Source: Campylobacter corcagiensis
GTDB taxonomy: Bacteria > Campylobacterota > Campylobacteria > Campylobacterales > Campylobacteraceae
DNA: 64,000 nucleotides
Direction: 5' to 3'
Assembly (NCBI RefSeq): GCF_013201645.1
Contig: NZ_CP053842.1
Coordinates: 1-64,000, forward strand
In this document: in pieces, positions 12,358-20,919 of the stretch
Position numbering within the stretch: position 1 is the stretch's first letter
Layout of the letters: every line of letters starts with the position of its first letter
Notes under the pieces: generated by a model
What the model saw: only the letters and a program-made list of their open reading frames with translations
What the model was told of the DNA's origin: nothing
The model's database searches: none
Position numbers and translations under genes: made by a program

Positions 12358-12861
12358 TTTAAATTTAAAAGAGTGTTGTAGGTTAATGTCAAAATAGGCA
12401 ATGTTTACTAAAATTAATAATAGAAAATTCGCTTAAATTATCTTGTTTTTAGATATTTTTCTATAATTTGCATAATGGTTTTGACTATATCTATTTTTAT
12501 TTAAAGTTATAAGTTTTTTATTTTATAAACTAAATTTTTTAGCAATTTATTAAGTAATATGGACAATTTAAGGGTATTTTGTTTATATATCTATATTTTT
12601 AGTTATGATATCTATTGTTTTGATAAGTAATTTTAGCAGTAAAAGGTATAAAAATAAAGGATTTTAAAATTTTAGAAATGATAATTATGGGGTATTTATC
12701 AAAATAGATAAGAATTTTTCTAAGCTTTAAATTTAGCAAAATTTAAAACCAAATGGAATAAAAACCTAAACATATAACCACACTTTAAGTCTCTTTTGTT
12801 AAGACTTAAAGTTAAAATAGTTATAAATTTAAAAACTTCCTAGTTTGAAAAGATATAAAAT
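12358..12861. other. 504-bp AT-rich gap with a possible membrane-protein remnant
   Basis: No complete gene was found. At about 12571-12668 (+) one frame reads YFVYISIFLVMISIVLISN, then a basic tail and a stop, preceded by a stop codon and without a start or ribosome site. It looks like the end of a lost membrane protein. A hairpin with 11-bp arms ACTTTAAGTCT/AGACTTAAAGT (12782-12792 with 12802-12812) lies near the nrdA end. The rest is low-complexity AT sequence. Confidence 0.45.
12782..12812 (-). terminator. Hairpin downstream of nrdA
   Basis: Perfect 11-bp stem with a 9-nt loop, about 50 nt beyond the nrdA stop on the minus strand. There is no strong U tract, so assignment as terminator is tentative. 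Confidence 0.4.
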
Positions 12862-15237
12862 TTATTGACAACTAAAACACTCTATACTTCTATCCATTGC
12901 TGCTTTTTCGGCTTTTGATGTATCTGGGCTTTCACTCCTTAGATAGTATGTTGACTTTACGCCAAGCCTCCAAGCAAGAGTGTAAATTTGATTTAGCGTT
13001 CCACCAGTTGCCTTATCAAGTGTCATAAAGATATTTAAGCTTTGACCTTGATCTATCCATTTTGTGCGAACAGCAGCAGCTTTTACAAGCAGTCTTTGGT
13101 CTAACTCATAAGCAGGAATGTAGTAATTCCAGTTGTCGATGTTTAAATTTGGTACAACAACAGGAATCATTCCGCTAAGGTTGTGTTCAAACCATTTGCG
13201 TTTATAAACTGGCTCTATAGTTTGAGTGGTACCAACTAAGATGCTTATGCTTGAAGTTGGTGCTATAGCCATTAAATAGCCATTTCTCATACCATCTTTT
13301 TTTACCTTTTGGCGTAAACTTTCCCAATCACATGCGGCGTCATCAAACAAAGATCCTCTAACTACTAGTTTTTTTGCCTCTTCGTTTGCTGTATCAATTG
13401 GCATTATTCCTTGACTCCATTTTGAGCCGTCAAAATCAGGATATTTACCTTTTTCAAGTGCTAAATTTGAACTAGCATAAATGGCTTCATAGCTTATATT
13501 TTCCATGATTTTATCAATTAACTCTAAATGCTCATAACTTCCCCAACTTACACCTTTAATGGCTAGCATTTCACTCTCACCCATTATTCCAAGCCCTATT
13601 GAGCGAGATTTTAGATTAGTATGTTTAACTTTAGCGTGAGGATAGAAATTTAACTCTATAACGTTATCAAGCATTCTAATGGCTGTTGGCACAACTCTTT
13701 TTATATCTTCTTTATTGTTTATACGACCTAAATTTATACTAGCTAGGTTACAAACAGCTGTTAGACCTTCATCCATCTCTTTTTCAACGATAAAAATTTT
13801 TTTGTTATTTAAAGTATCAAGTGAGGTTATTTTTTTAGCTTTTTTGGTTATACCATTATCTGTTGTGATGATATCGCTTTCTTCATATAGCTCTATGCTG
13901 CCATCTTCAAAAACAACTTTAATTTTGTAGTAATTTGGCTCTGTATTTTGGAAAATCTCAGTGCATAAATTTGAGCTTCTAATTATGCCTGTGTGAGAGT
14001 TTGGATTTCTTCTGTTTGCTGTATCTTTAAAGCAAAGAAATGGCATTCCTTCTTCAAAGTAGCTAGTTAAGATCTTTTTCCATAAATCCTTTGCTAAAAC
14101 GCTATTTTTAGCAATCTTTTCATCTTTTTCATACTCAAGGTATCTTTTTTCAAACTCATCACCATATAAATTTGGTAAATCAGGCGTATCATATGGATCA
14201 AAAAGAGTCCATCTTTGGTTATTTTCAACTCGCTTCATAAATAGATCATTTATCCACAAAGCTGGGAAAATTTCATGAGCTCTACGCCTTTCTTCGCCTG
14301 AGTTTTTTCTTAAGTCTAAAAAGTCGCTTATATCCATATGCCAAGGTTCTATATAAACAGCGATCGCACCTTTTCTAGTGCCTAGTTGATCAACGGCAAC
14401 GGCGATATCGTTTGTGATTTTTAAAAATGGTATGATGCCACCAGCTGCGTTTTTATGCCCATCAATGCTTCCGCCCATTGCTCTAACTTTGCTCCAGTCC
14501 CAGCCAATTCCACCGCCAAATTTAGATAGTAATGCCATTTCTTTATAGCTATCAAAAATTCCTTCGATATTATCAGGAGTTGAGCCGATATAACAAGATG
14601 AGAGTTGGTGGCGAGTAGTTCTAGCATTTGATAGAGTTGGAGTTGCTGGCATAACTTCAAATTTAGAGATTAAATCATAAAATTTCTTAGCCCAACTTTG
14701 ACAATCAAGCTCATTACTAGCTAAAAACATAGCAATCGCCATAAACATATGTTGTGGAAGTTCGATTGGTTTTGCGTCTTTATCTTTTAAAAGATATCTA
14801 TCATACAAAGTTTTTACACCCAAATAGTTAAACTGTAAATCACGCTCTGGTTTGATGTATGAGTTTAAATCATCCAAATCATACTTCTCTTTTAGTCCTA
14901 AAACTATACGCCCAGCTTCTTCACCGCGTTTAAAATACTCCATTAAGGTGTTATATCCGCTAAATCCCGTGACTTTATGATAAAGGTCATATAAAAAGAG
15001 TCTTGCCGCTACAAATGTCCAGTTTGGGCGGTCTACATCTATCTTATCAACTGCTGTTTTTATTAAAGTTTGCTGAATTTCTTCAGTTGTTATCATATCA
15101 CGAAACAGAATTTTAGCATCTACTTCAAGTTCGCTAAGACTTACATTTTCAAGCCCAGCAACAGCTTCAGTAGTGTATTTTTTAATTTTACTGATGTCTA
15201 ATTCTTCAGTTCTACCACTTCTTTTAATTACTCTCAT
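12862..15237 (-). CDS. nrdA: Ribonucleoside-diphosphate reductase alpha subunit, class Ia
   Basis: NrdA reduces ribonucleotides to deoxyribonucleotides with the diferric NrdB partner, which is not in this window. The 791-residue protein has an N-terminal ATP-cone (VIKRSGRTEELD). The catalytic barrel includes LSSCYIGSTPDNIEGIF, the active-site stretch SSNLCTEI, and AVCNLASINLGR. The C-terminal CFSC pair (787/790) relays electrons from thioredoxin. The ATG is preceded by AAGGAAATAG. It is transcribed away from the purB-proximal gap. Confidence 0.97.
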   Translation of the reverse strand: MRVIKRSGRTEELDISKIKKYTTEAVAGLENVSLSELEVDAKILFRDMITTEEIQQTLIKTAVDKIDVDRPNWTFVAARLFLYDLYHKVTGFSGYNTLMEYFKRGEEAGRIVLGLKEKYDLDDLNSYIKPERDLQFNYLGVKTLYDRYLLKDKDAKPIELPQHMFMAIAMFLASNELDCQSWAKKFYDLISKFEVMPATPTLSNARTTRHQLSSCYIGSTPDNIEGIFDSYKEMALLSKFGGGIGWDWSKVRAMGGSIDGHKNAAGGIIPFLKITNDIAVAVDQLGTRKGAIAVYIEPWHMDISDFLDLRKNSGEERRRAHEIFPALWINDLFMKRVENNQRWTLFDPYDTPDLPNLYGDEFEKRYLEYEKDEKIAKNSVLAKDLWKKILTSYFEEGMPFLCFKDTANRRNPNSHTGIIRSSNLCTEIFQNTEPNYYKIKVVFEDGSIELYEESDIITTDNGITKKAKKITSLDTLNNKKIFIVEKEMDEGLTAVCNLASINLGRINNKEDIKRVVPTAIRMLDNVIELNFYPHAKVKHTNLKSRSIGLGIMGESEMLAIKGVSWGSYEHLELIDKIMENISYEAIYASSNLALEKGKYPDFDGSKWSQGIMPIDTANEEAKKLVVRGSLFDDAACDWESLRQKVKKDGMRNGYLMAIAPTSSISILVGTTQTIEPVYKRKWFEHNLSGMIPVVVPNLNIDNWNYYIPAYELDQRLLVKAAAVRTKWIDQGQSLNIFMTLDKATGGTLNQIYTLAWRLGVKSTYYLRSESPDTSKAEKAAMDRSIECFSCQ

Positions 15238-15333
15238 CTATTTCCTTACTTTATTATCTTGTATCTTATACTACTGTTAAATTTTTAATAAATTTTACTA
15301 TACAAATTTATAGTTAAATTTAAGACATAGATT

Positions 15334-16665
15334 TTATTTATTAAACACTCTAACAAAAATTTTATCTACATTTTTAGTGTAGTAATCGTAGTTAAAACAC
15401 TCTTTTATCTCATCTACACTTAATTTTTCACCTAGTTCTTTATCGTTTAATAAATTTTGTAAAAACAGGCTATGACCTTCATCATCCATGGCTTTTTTAC
15501 CTTCTTGTAAATCAGCCCATACTTTCATAGCATTTCTTTGAACTATTTTATAAGCATCTTCTCTACTAACATCTCTTTTTGGTAGTTCTAAAAGCACTCT
15601 TTGAGAAAAAACTAACCCACCTGTTAAATTTAGGTTTTTCATCATATTTTCAGGATAGACTAGAAGCTTTTCTATAACTCCTGCGAGTCTGTTTAGCATA
15701 AAGTCAGCTGTAATAAACATATCAGGCATTATAAATCTCTCAACTGAACTATGACTTATATCTCTTTCATGCCATAAAGCTACATTTTCCATAGCAGGAA
15801 CTACATATGATCGAAGCACTCTACAAAGTCCTGTGACATTTTCTGTTAATACAGGGTTTCGTTTATGTGGCATGGCACTTGAGCCTTTTTGACCAGGACT
15901 AAAGTACTCCTCAGCTTCATAAACTTCAGTTCTTTGAAAATGGCGTATAGCTATAGCTATTTTCTCACAAGATGAAGCAAGTATAGCAATAGCACTTACA
16001 ACCTGAGCATATCTATCTCTTTGTATGACTTGGTTTGAAACAGGGGCTGGTTTTAAGTCTAAATTTTCACAAACTAACTCTTCAAGTTCAAGTGGTGCGT
16101 GAGCAAAATTTCCCATCGCTCCACTTATTTTGCCATAACTTATGACTTTTTTAGCGTGATTTATAAGCTCTAAAGCACGGTTTATCTCATCATACCATAT
16201 CGCTAAAACCAGACCAAAAGTTATTGGTTCTCCATGAATTCCATGACTTCTACCGACCATGAGTGTAAATTTATGCTCATTTGCTCTAGCTTTTATTGCA
16301 TCTTTTAAGTGGTTAATATCTTCTATAATGAGCTCTAAGCTATCTTTTATCTGAAGCGCCATAGCTGTATCTATACAATCACTCGATGTCATTCCGTAAT
16401 GAACAAAACGGCTCTCTTCCCCAAGGCTTTCGCTTACACTTGTTAAAAATGCTATAACATCGTGTTTTGTAGTTTTTTCTATTTCATCAATTCTGTTTAT
16501 GTTAAATTTAGCATTTTCACAAATTTTTTTAGCATCATCATCTGGAATAAATCCAAGTTTATTCCAAGCTTTTACAGCTGCTTTTTCAACCTCTAGCCAA
16601 GCATCATACTTTGCTTGAACGCTCCATTTTTCACTCATTTCCTTTCGTGCGTATCTTTCTACCAT
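15334..16665 (-). CDS. purB: Adenylosuccinate lyase
   Basis: PurB catalyses two fumarate-releasing steps, SAICAR to AICAR and adenylosuccinate to AMP. The 443-residue protein has the family signature GSSAMPHKRNP around residue 265, plus MTSSDCIDTA and VGRSHGIHGEP upstream. The N-terminus MVERYARKEMSEKWS matches the family. It lies 97 nt upstream of nrdA on the same strand, so cotranscription is possible. Confidence 0.97.
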   Translation of the reverse strand: MVERYARKEMSEKWSVQAKYDAWLEVEKAAVKAWNKLGFIPDDDAKKICENAKFNINRIDEIEKTTKHDVIAFLTSVSESLGEESRFVHYGMTSSDCIDTAMALQIKDSLELIIEDINHLKDAIKARANEHKFTLMVGRSHGIHGEPITFGLVLAIWYDEINRALELINHAKKVISYGKISGAMGNFAHAPLELEELVCENLDLKPAPVSNQVIQRDRYAQVVSAIAILASSCEKIAIAIRHFQRTEVYEAEEYFSPGQKGSSAMPHKRNPVLTENVTGLCRVLRSYVVPAMENVALWHERDISHSSVERFIMPDMFITADFMLNRLAGVIEKLLVYPENMMKNLNLTGGLVFSQRVLLELPKRDVSREDAYKIVQRNAMKVWADLQEGKKAMDDEGHSLFLQNLLNDKELGEKLSVDEIKECFNYDYYTKNVDKIFVRVFNK

Positions 16666-16729
16666 TTTTTACCTTTTGTGAAATTTTATGTTAAAATAAT
16701 CATAAATTTTAACATAAAAAGGGTAAAAT

Positions 16730-17632
16730 TTGCCTTATATTAAGAAAAAAATTGCAACTTCAAATGGTAAAAAAGCTTATGAAATTTTATTGAATTTAGG
16801 ATACTCCATGAAAGAGAGCCAAAGACTAATAGATAAAAGAAGGCTATTTTGTGGTGATGAAATTTTATCTAAAAATACCATAGCCTTTGGTGATATTTTT
16901 TTGATTGATTATGAGTGTGAGAGCAGGGGGCTTGAACCGATATTTGAAGATGAGTATTTTGCTGCATATGATAAACCAAGCGGAGTTTTAACTCATCCAA
17001 ATGGTAGAAAATCTCTTTACTCTATGAATGATGAAATTTGGTCTAAATTTGGACGAAATGCAAGTGTGGCACATAGGCTTGATAGAGAAACAAGTGGAGT
17101 TTTGTTAGTAGCAAAAAATTTAGAAGTTGAGCGTGAAATTAAAGCTAAATTTGAGCATGGCAAAGTAAAAAAGTGTTATATGGCGTTAGTTAATGGAGTT
17201 ATAGAAAATGACTTTGTTGTTAGTGAGCCGTTAGCTTTGAAAAGTGGTGCTAAAACTTTAAAAAACAAGATGTTTGTTAGTAAGTTAGGTAAAAAAGCAG
17301 TTACTAAATTTGATGTTGTTAAAGTGTATCAAGATTTAGGTGTTACACTTCTAAAATGCTATCCATTAACAGGTCGTCAACATCAAATAAGAGTTCATAT
17401 GTTTCACGTGAAACATAATATAGTTGGTGATGCTTTGTATGGTGTTAGTGATGAGTTTGCTTCTAAATTTTTGGATGGATTAGTTAGTGTTAGCGAGCGT
17501 GAGTTAGTAACAAAAGCTAGTAGGCTTTTGTTACACTCTGTTAGTTTAAGCTTTGAATTTAGAGATAAAATTTATAATATAAATACTAAAGTCAATGTAG
17601 AATATGAATTCATAAATTCACTAGTTATTTAA
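16730..17632 (+). CDS. RluA/RluD-family RNA pseudouridine synthase
   Basis: A 300-residue pseudouridine synthase with an N-terminal S4-like region and catalytic motif HRLDRETSGVLLVAKN, where the Asp is the nucleophile; QIRVH lies downstream. It is probably rRNA-modifying, but the target cannot be set by sequence. The TTG start sits behind AAAAAGGG. Codons near residue 224 (HMFHVKHN) encode a perfect 16-bp parS site, so this gene doubles as a chromosome-segregation landmark. Confidence 0.92.
   Translation: MPYIKKKIATSNGKKAYEILLNLGYSMKESQRLIDKRRLFCGDEILSKNTIAFGDIFLIDYECESRGLEPIFEDEYFAAYDKPSGVLTHPNGRKSLYSMNDEIWSKFGRNASVAHRLDRETSGVLLVAKNLEVEREIKAKFEHGKVKKCYMALVNGVIENDFVVSEPLALKSGAKTLKNKMFVSKLGKKAVTKFDVVKVYQDLGVTLLKCYPLTGRQHQIRVHMFHVKHNIVGDALYGVSDEFASKFLDGLVSVSERELVTKASRLLLHSVSLSFEFRDKIYNINTKVNVEYEFINSLVI
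17400..17415. promoter_or_regulatory. parS: parS site 1 (ParB binding), inside the pseudouridine synthase gene
   Basis: TGTTTCACGTGAAACA, a perfect 16-bp palindrome identical to the consensus bound by chromosomal ParB. It is flanked so the palindrome extends to ATG...CAT (18 bp). It lies 17 kb from dnaA, as expected for origin-proximal parS. parA/parB are not in the window. Confidence 0.9.
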
Positions 17633-17634
17633 AG

Positions 17635-17730
17635 CTATTTATCTTCTATAATAACTTTTAATATTAGTCCCATTCCAAGAACAACAACTACGACTATAAA
17701 AACTATTTGGGCTATATCAAGCGTTGTCAT
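17635..17730 (-). CDS. 31-residue single-span membrane protein
   Basis: ATG at 17730 has an excellent AAGGAGAG site located within the rlmN 3' end, and the ORF overlaps rlmN by 14 nt. The product is [11 protein letters not shown], then a run of five valines with LGMGLIL, then a short charged end KVIIEDK: one hydrophobic helix with an acidic/basic tail. I recall C. jejuni having an annotated small hydrophobic protein at the same place beside rlmN, so it is likely conserved. Its function is unknown. It ends 3 bp from the convergent pseudouridine synthase gene. Confidence 0.78.
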   Translation of the reverse strand: MTTLDIAQIVFIVVVVVLGMGLILKVIIEDK

Positions 17731-18784
17731 TTCTCTCCTTTTCTCTTAGTTGTCCACATGCTGCTGAGATATCAAGGCCTTTTGACTCTCTGATGGTGCA
17801 AGTTACCCCTTTACTTTGTAAAAAATCACGAAATGCTACCATATTTTGCTCTGTTGGACGAGTAAACTCACTTCCTTCATGCGGATTAAAGTAGATTAAA
17901 TTAACTTTAGCCTTTATGCCGTGAAGTAATTTAACCAAAATTTTAGCATCTTTTAGACTATCGTTTAATCCATTTATCATTAAATACTCAAACATCACTC
18001 TTTTTCGCATATCTATAGGAAATTCTCTTACAGCATCCATTACTGAAGCGATATTATATGCTTTGTTTATTGGCATTAATCTTGTACGAAGCTCATCAGT
18101 AACAGCATGAAGTGATATGGCTAGAAGAACCCCCAAATTTAGATCTCCGAGCTTTTTTATCTGTGAACTAAGACCGCTTGTACTTATGGTTTGACGGCGT
18201 GGCGAAATGGCCAAACCATCATTATTGGTAAAAATTTTAACTGCTTTTGCAACATTTTCAAGGTTATTTAGTGGTTCACCCATTCCCATATAGACAATAT
18301 TTACTCGTCTATGATGAGGGATATTATTCTCTTTTTTAAGATATAAAACCTGAGCAACTATCTCTCCAGCTGTAAGATTTCTAACAAATCCACCTTTTGC
18401 TGTAAGACAAAATGAACAGCCCATTTTACAACCAACTTGCGAACTAACACAGACTGTATATCGTGTATGGCGGGTGATTTCACCATTTTCATCAACTTCT
18501 TTATCTTTCATAGGAAGTAAGACAGTTTCAATTGTTTTACCATCTTTTAAAGCAAATAGATATTTTATGCTTCCATCTCTGCTCTCTTGAGATTTTACCT
18601 TTTTTAATGGATCAAAATAGAAATTTTCTCTCAATTTTAATCTTAGATCTTTTGGTAAATTTAACATCTCATCAAAAGAATTTACATCTTTTTTATAAAT
18701 CCACTCATAAATTTGCTTAGCCCTAAAGCTTGGTGAAATTTTAGCTTCTAGCTCTTCTTTTGTTAAATCAAGTAAATTTATCAT
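17717..18784 (-). CDS. rlmN: Dual-specificity RNA methyltransferase RlmN
   Basis: A radical SAM enzyme that makes m2A in 23S rRNA (A2503) and in some tRNAs. The 355-residue protein has the cluster motif C119-x3-C123-x2-C126 (GCKMGCSFC), [13 protein letters not shown] for SAM, and a C-terminal methyl-carrying Cys in [12 protein letters not shown]. It starts in an ATGA overlap with the phosphorylase-like gene and overlaps the 31-residue gene at its end, so hisF to the small gene reads as one operon. Confidence 0.97.
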   Translation of the reverse strand: MINLLDLTKEELEAKISPSFRAKQIYEWIYKKDVNSFDEMLNLPKDLRLKLRENFYFDPLKKVKSQESRDGSIKYLFALKDGKTIETVLLPMKDKEVDENGEITRHTRYTVCVSSQVGCKMGCSFCLTAKGGFVRNLTAGEIVAQVLYLKKENNIPHHRRVNIVYMGMGEPLNNLENVAKAVKIFTNNDGLAISPRRQTISTSGLSSQIKKLGDLNLGVLLAISLHAVTDELRTRLMPINKAYNIASVMDAVREFPIDMRKRVMFEYLMINGLNDSLKDAKILVKLLHGIKAKVNLIYFNPHEGSEFTRPTEQNMVAFRDFLQSKGVTCTIRESKGLDISAACGQLREKERNDNA

Positions 18785-19308
18785 ATAAGCCCTTTTGATT
18801 TGACATACTCTTCTAATCTTTTCTTAGCATCATTATGGTTTTTTATAAAATCAGCATGAGCGTTTTCATCACAGAAATTTGTAGCACACAAAATTCCATA
18901 ACTTGGAATTTCAAATTTTTTTCCAACCTCTAAAATAGAATATAGCTCCATATTTTCCATAAAAAAACCAAAATCATAAAATTTATGAGCTAACTCTTTG
19001 TTAGTTGTTATAAAATTTGACGAATTTGTTAGTATTGTTTCACGTGAAACATTAGTTAAATTTTGCCCCTGCAGTGGGGAGTAAGAAAAGCCTAGAATTT
19101 TAGAAATTTCAAGATTTCTAGCTTCAAAACTCTCATAAATTTCTAAGATTTTTCCACTTTTATAAAGCCCAGCAGTACCAATAAAGACTAACTCCTTTGG
19201 CTTGTTAGTTAGTACTAGCTTAGTTAAATTTATAGCAGCATTTACTAATCCAATACCAATAGGAGTGGCAAAACTAAAGCTTTCACACTCTCCAGCACAG
19301 ACGATCAA
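18781..19308 (-). CDS. Nucleoside phosphorylase-superfamily protein
   Basis: A 175-residue protein, shorter than typical MTA/SAH nucleosidases (~230). It keeps family-like features: an early [24 protein letters not shown], and [12 protein letters not shown] near the end, where phosphorylases place a nucleoside-binding Met-Glu. It likely cleaves or binds a purine nucleoside, but the substrate is unknown. The TTG start overlaps the hisF stop as TTGA. Residues VSRET come from a perfect parS palindrome, not from family conservation. Confidence 0.75.
   Translation of the reverse strand: MIVCAGECESFSFATPIGIGLVNAAINLTKLVLTNKPKELVFIGTAGLYKSGKILEIYESFEARNLEISKILGFSYSPLQGQNLTNVSRETILTNSSNFITTNKELAHKFYDFGFFMENMELYSILEVGKKFEIPSYGILCATNFCDENAHADFIKNHNDAKKRLEEYVKSKGLI
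19036..19051. promoter_or_regulatory. parS: parS site 2 (ParB binding), inside the phosphorylase-like gene
   Basis: Second perfect TGTTTCACGTGAAACA, 1.6 kb from the first, encoded in a loop of the nucleoside phosphorylase-like protein. Two identical 16-bp sites this close are very unlikely by chance. Confidence 0.9.
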
Positions 19309-20054
19309 TCTCTAACCTTTATACCATTTTCTTTAAGATATGCTTTAAGTTCTGGAATTTTAACTTCGCCAAAGTGAAAAATTGAAGCCGCTAAAGCTGC
19401 ATCAATACCAGCTAGTAAAGCTTCTTTTACATCATCCATTGATCCAGCTCCACCACTTGCTATTGTAAAAAGCCCAGTTTCATCTTTCATAGCTTTAGTT
19501 ATTTCTAAATCATAGCCATTTTTCATACCATCTCTATTAAGCGAAGTAGGTAGTAGTGCACCAGCACCTCTATCTTTCATCTCTTTTGCATGAAGTAGAG
19601 CGTCTTTTTCTGTATCAACCATACCACCATTTATTAAAACATGATAAATCTCGCCAACTTTTTTAACATCAATAGCTATTGTTATCTTATCGCTTCCAAA
19701 GCATTTTGCTGCTTCATCAATTAGATTTGGGTTCTTAACAGCAGCTGAGTTTATGCTAACCTTACTAACACCACCTTCTAAGAGTCTCTCAATATCGCTA
19801 AGTTCAGCAATACCGCCACCAACAGTTAGTGGAATTTTAATAGAATTTGCTACTTTTATAGCCATATCAAAAGTAGTTTTTCTACCTTCAGTTGTAGCTG
19901 AAATATCTAAAAAAGCAAGCTCGTCAGCTCCAGCTTCTTCGTATTTTATCGCAGTCTCAACAGGATCTCCAACATCGCGTAAATTTACGAAATTTATACC
20001 TTTTACAACTCTACCGCCGTTCATGTCTAAGCAAGGAATGATAAGTTTTTCCAT
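19305..20054 (-). CDS. hisF: Imidazole glycerol phosphate synthase cyclase subunit HisF
   Basis: HisF makes imidazole glycerol phosphate and AICAR using ammonia from HisH. It is a (beta/alpha)8 barrel with the catalytic Asp in IIPCLDMNGGRVVKG (Asp10) and a second in TIAIDVKK. The 249-residue length is standard. It is the first gene of the hisF-phosphorylase-rlmN-small protein operon; other his genes are not here. The minus-strand -10 box TATAAT is at 20082-20087, with AAAAAGGTGAAA before the ATG. Confidence 0.97.
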   Translation of the reverse strand: MEKLIIPCLDMNGGRVVKGINFVNLRDVGDPVETAIKYEEAGADELAFLDISATTEGRKTTFDMAIKVANSIKIPLTVGGGIAELSDIERLLEGGVSKVSINSAAVKNPNLIDEAAKCFGSDKITIAIDVKKVGEIYHVLINGGMVDTEKDALLHAKEMKDRGAGALLPTSLNRDGMKNGYDLEITKAMKDETGLFTIASGGAGSMDDVKEALLAGIDAALAASIFHFGEVKIPELKAYLKENGIKVRD

Positions 20055-20081
20055 ATTTTCACCTTTTTAAAAATTTAAATA

Positions 20082-20087
20082 ATTATA
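20082..20087 (-). promoter_or_regulatory. -10 box for the hisF operon
   Basis: TATAAT on the minus strand, 27 nt upstream of the hisF ATG, within the short divergent hisF/rsmA gap. Confidence 0.6.
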
Positions 20088-20124
20088 TCTCAATTTTCCT
20101 TAACTTTTGTTAACCATTTTAGGG

Positions 20125-20130
20125 TATACT
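20125..20130 (+). promoter_or_regulatory. -10 box for rsmA, implying a leaderless mRNA
   Basis: TATACT ends only 6 nt before the rsmA ATG at 20137, so transcription would begin at or next to the start codon. No ribosome binding site of the AAGGA type is visible. Confidence 0.5.
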
Positions 20131-20136
20131 AACCCG

Positions 20137-20919
20137 ATGATTAAGGCAAAAAAGCAGTTTGGACAAAATTTTTTAAAAGACCAGACAGTATTAAATAAAA
20201 TCATCCAAGCGATTCCCAACAACCATAATTTTATCATAGAGATTGGGCCTGGCTTAGGTGATTTAACAGAAGAGTTGGTCAAAAACTTCACTGTTATAAG
20301 TTATGAGATTGATAGAGATCTTTACCAAATTTTAAGTAATAAATTTAGCAAGGAGTTGCAAAACGGCTCTTTAGAACTTGTCATGGGCGATGTTTTGGAG
20401 ACTTTTAGTAGCGAAAAAAGCTATTTTTTAGTCTCAAATTTGCCATATTATATAGCGACAAAAGTTATATTAAATGCCCTAAAAGATGATAAATGCTTGG
20501 GTTTTGTCGTTATGGTTCAAAAAGAAGTTGGACTTAAATTTTCAGCTAGCAGTGGCGATAAAGAATTTAGTTCACTTGCTATTTTGGCGTGGTTAGAAGG
20601 AGAGTGTGAGTATCTTTTTGATGTAGCGCCAACTGCTTTTGAGCCCCCACCAAAGGTAATCTCAGGAGTTATAAGACTTAAAAAAAATAAAAAATTTCCT
20701 CTTTTAGATAGGGAGGAATTTGGCAGTTTTCTTAAGATTTGTTTTTCAAGTCCAAGAAAAACTCTTTTTAAAAATTTAACCACTAATTACTCTAAAGAGT
20801 TAGTTAGTGAGATTTATTTTGATCTAGATTTAAAGCCAAATTTAAGACCTCATCAAATTCATAACGCCTTATTTGTAAAAATATATGAAAATTTAAAGGC
20901 TAGAAATGGAAAACAATAA
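20137..20919 (+). CDS. rsmA: 16S rRNA dimethyladenosine transferase RsmA/KsgA
   Basis: RsmA dimethylates two adjacent adenines at the 3' end of 16S rRNA. Motifs: KKQFGQNFLKDQ at the N-terminus, EIGPGLGDLTEEL for SAM, VSNLPYYIATKV with the NLPY catalytic motif, and a C-terminal helical region. The start is ATG at 20137 (MIKAKKQFGQNF) from family alignment; the in-frame TTG at 20107 lies upstream of the -10 box. At 260 residues it is normal. The end overlaps the RNase J start by 14 nt. Confidence 0.96.
   Translation: MIKAKKQFGQNFLKDQTVLNKIIQAIPNNHNFIIEIGPGLGDLTEELVKNFTVISYEIDRDLYQILSNKFSKELQNGSLELVMGDVLETFSSEKSYFLVSNLPYYIATKVILNALKDDKCLGFVVMVQKEVGLKFSASSGDKEFSSLAILAWLEGECEYLFDVAPTAFEPPPKVISGVIRLKKNKKFPLLDREEFGSFLKICFSSPRKTLFKNLTTNYSKELVSEIYFDLDLKPNLRPHQIHNALFVKIYENLKARNGKQ

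Noticed and set aside
20107-20136. Upstream TTG start for rsmA
   Set aside because: The codons lie over the -10 box, and the family N-terminus begins at 20137.
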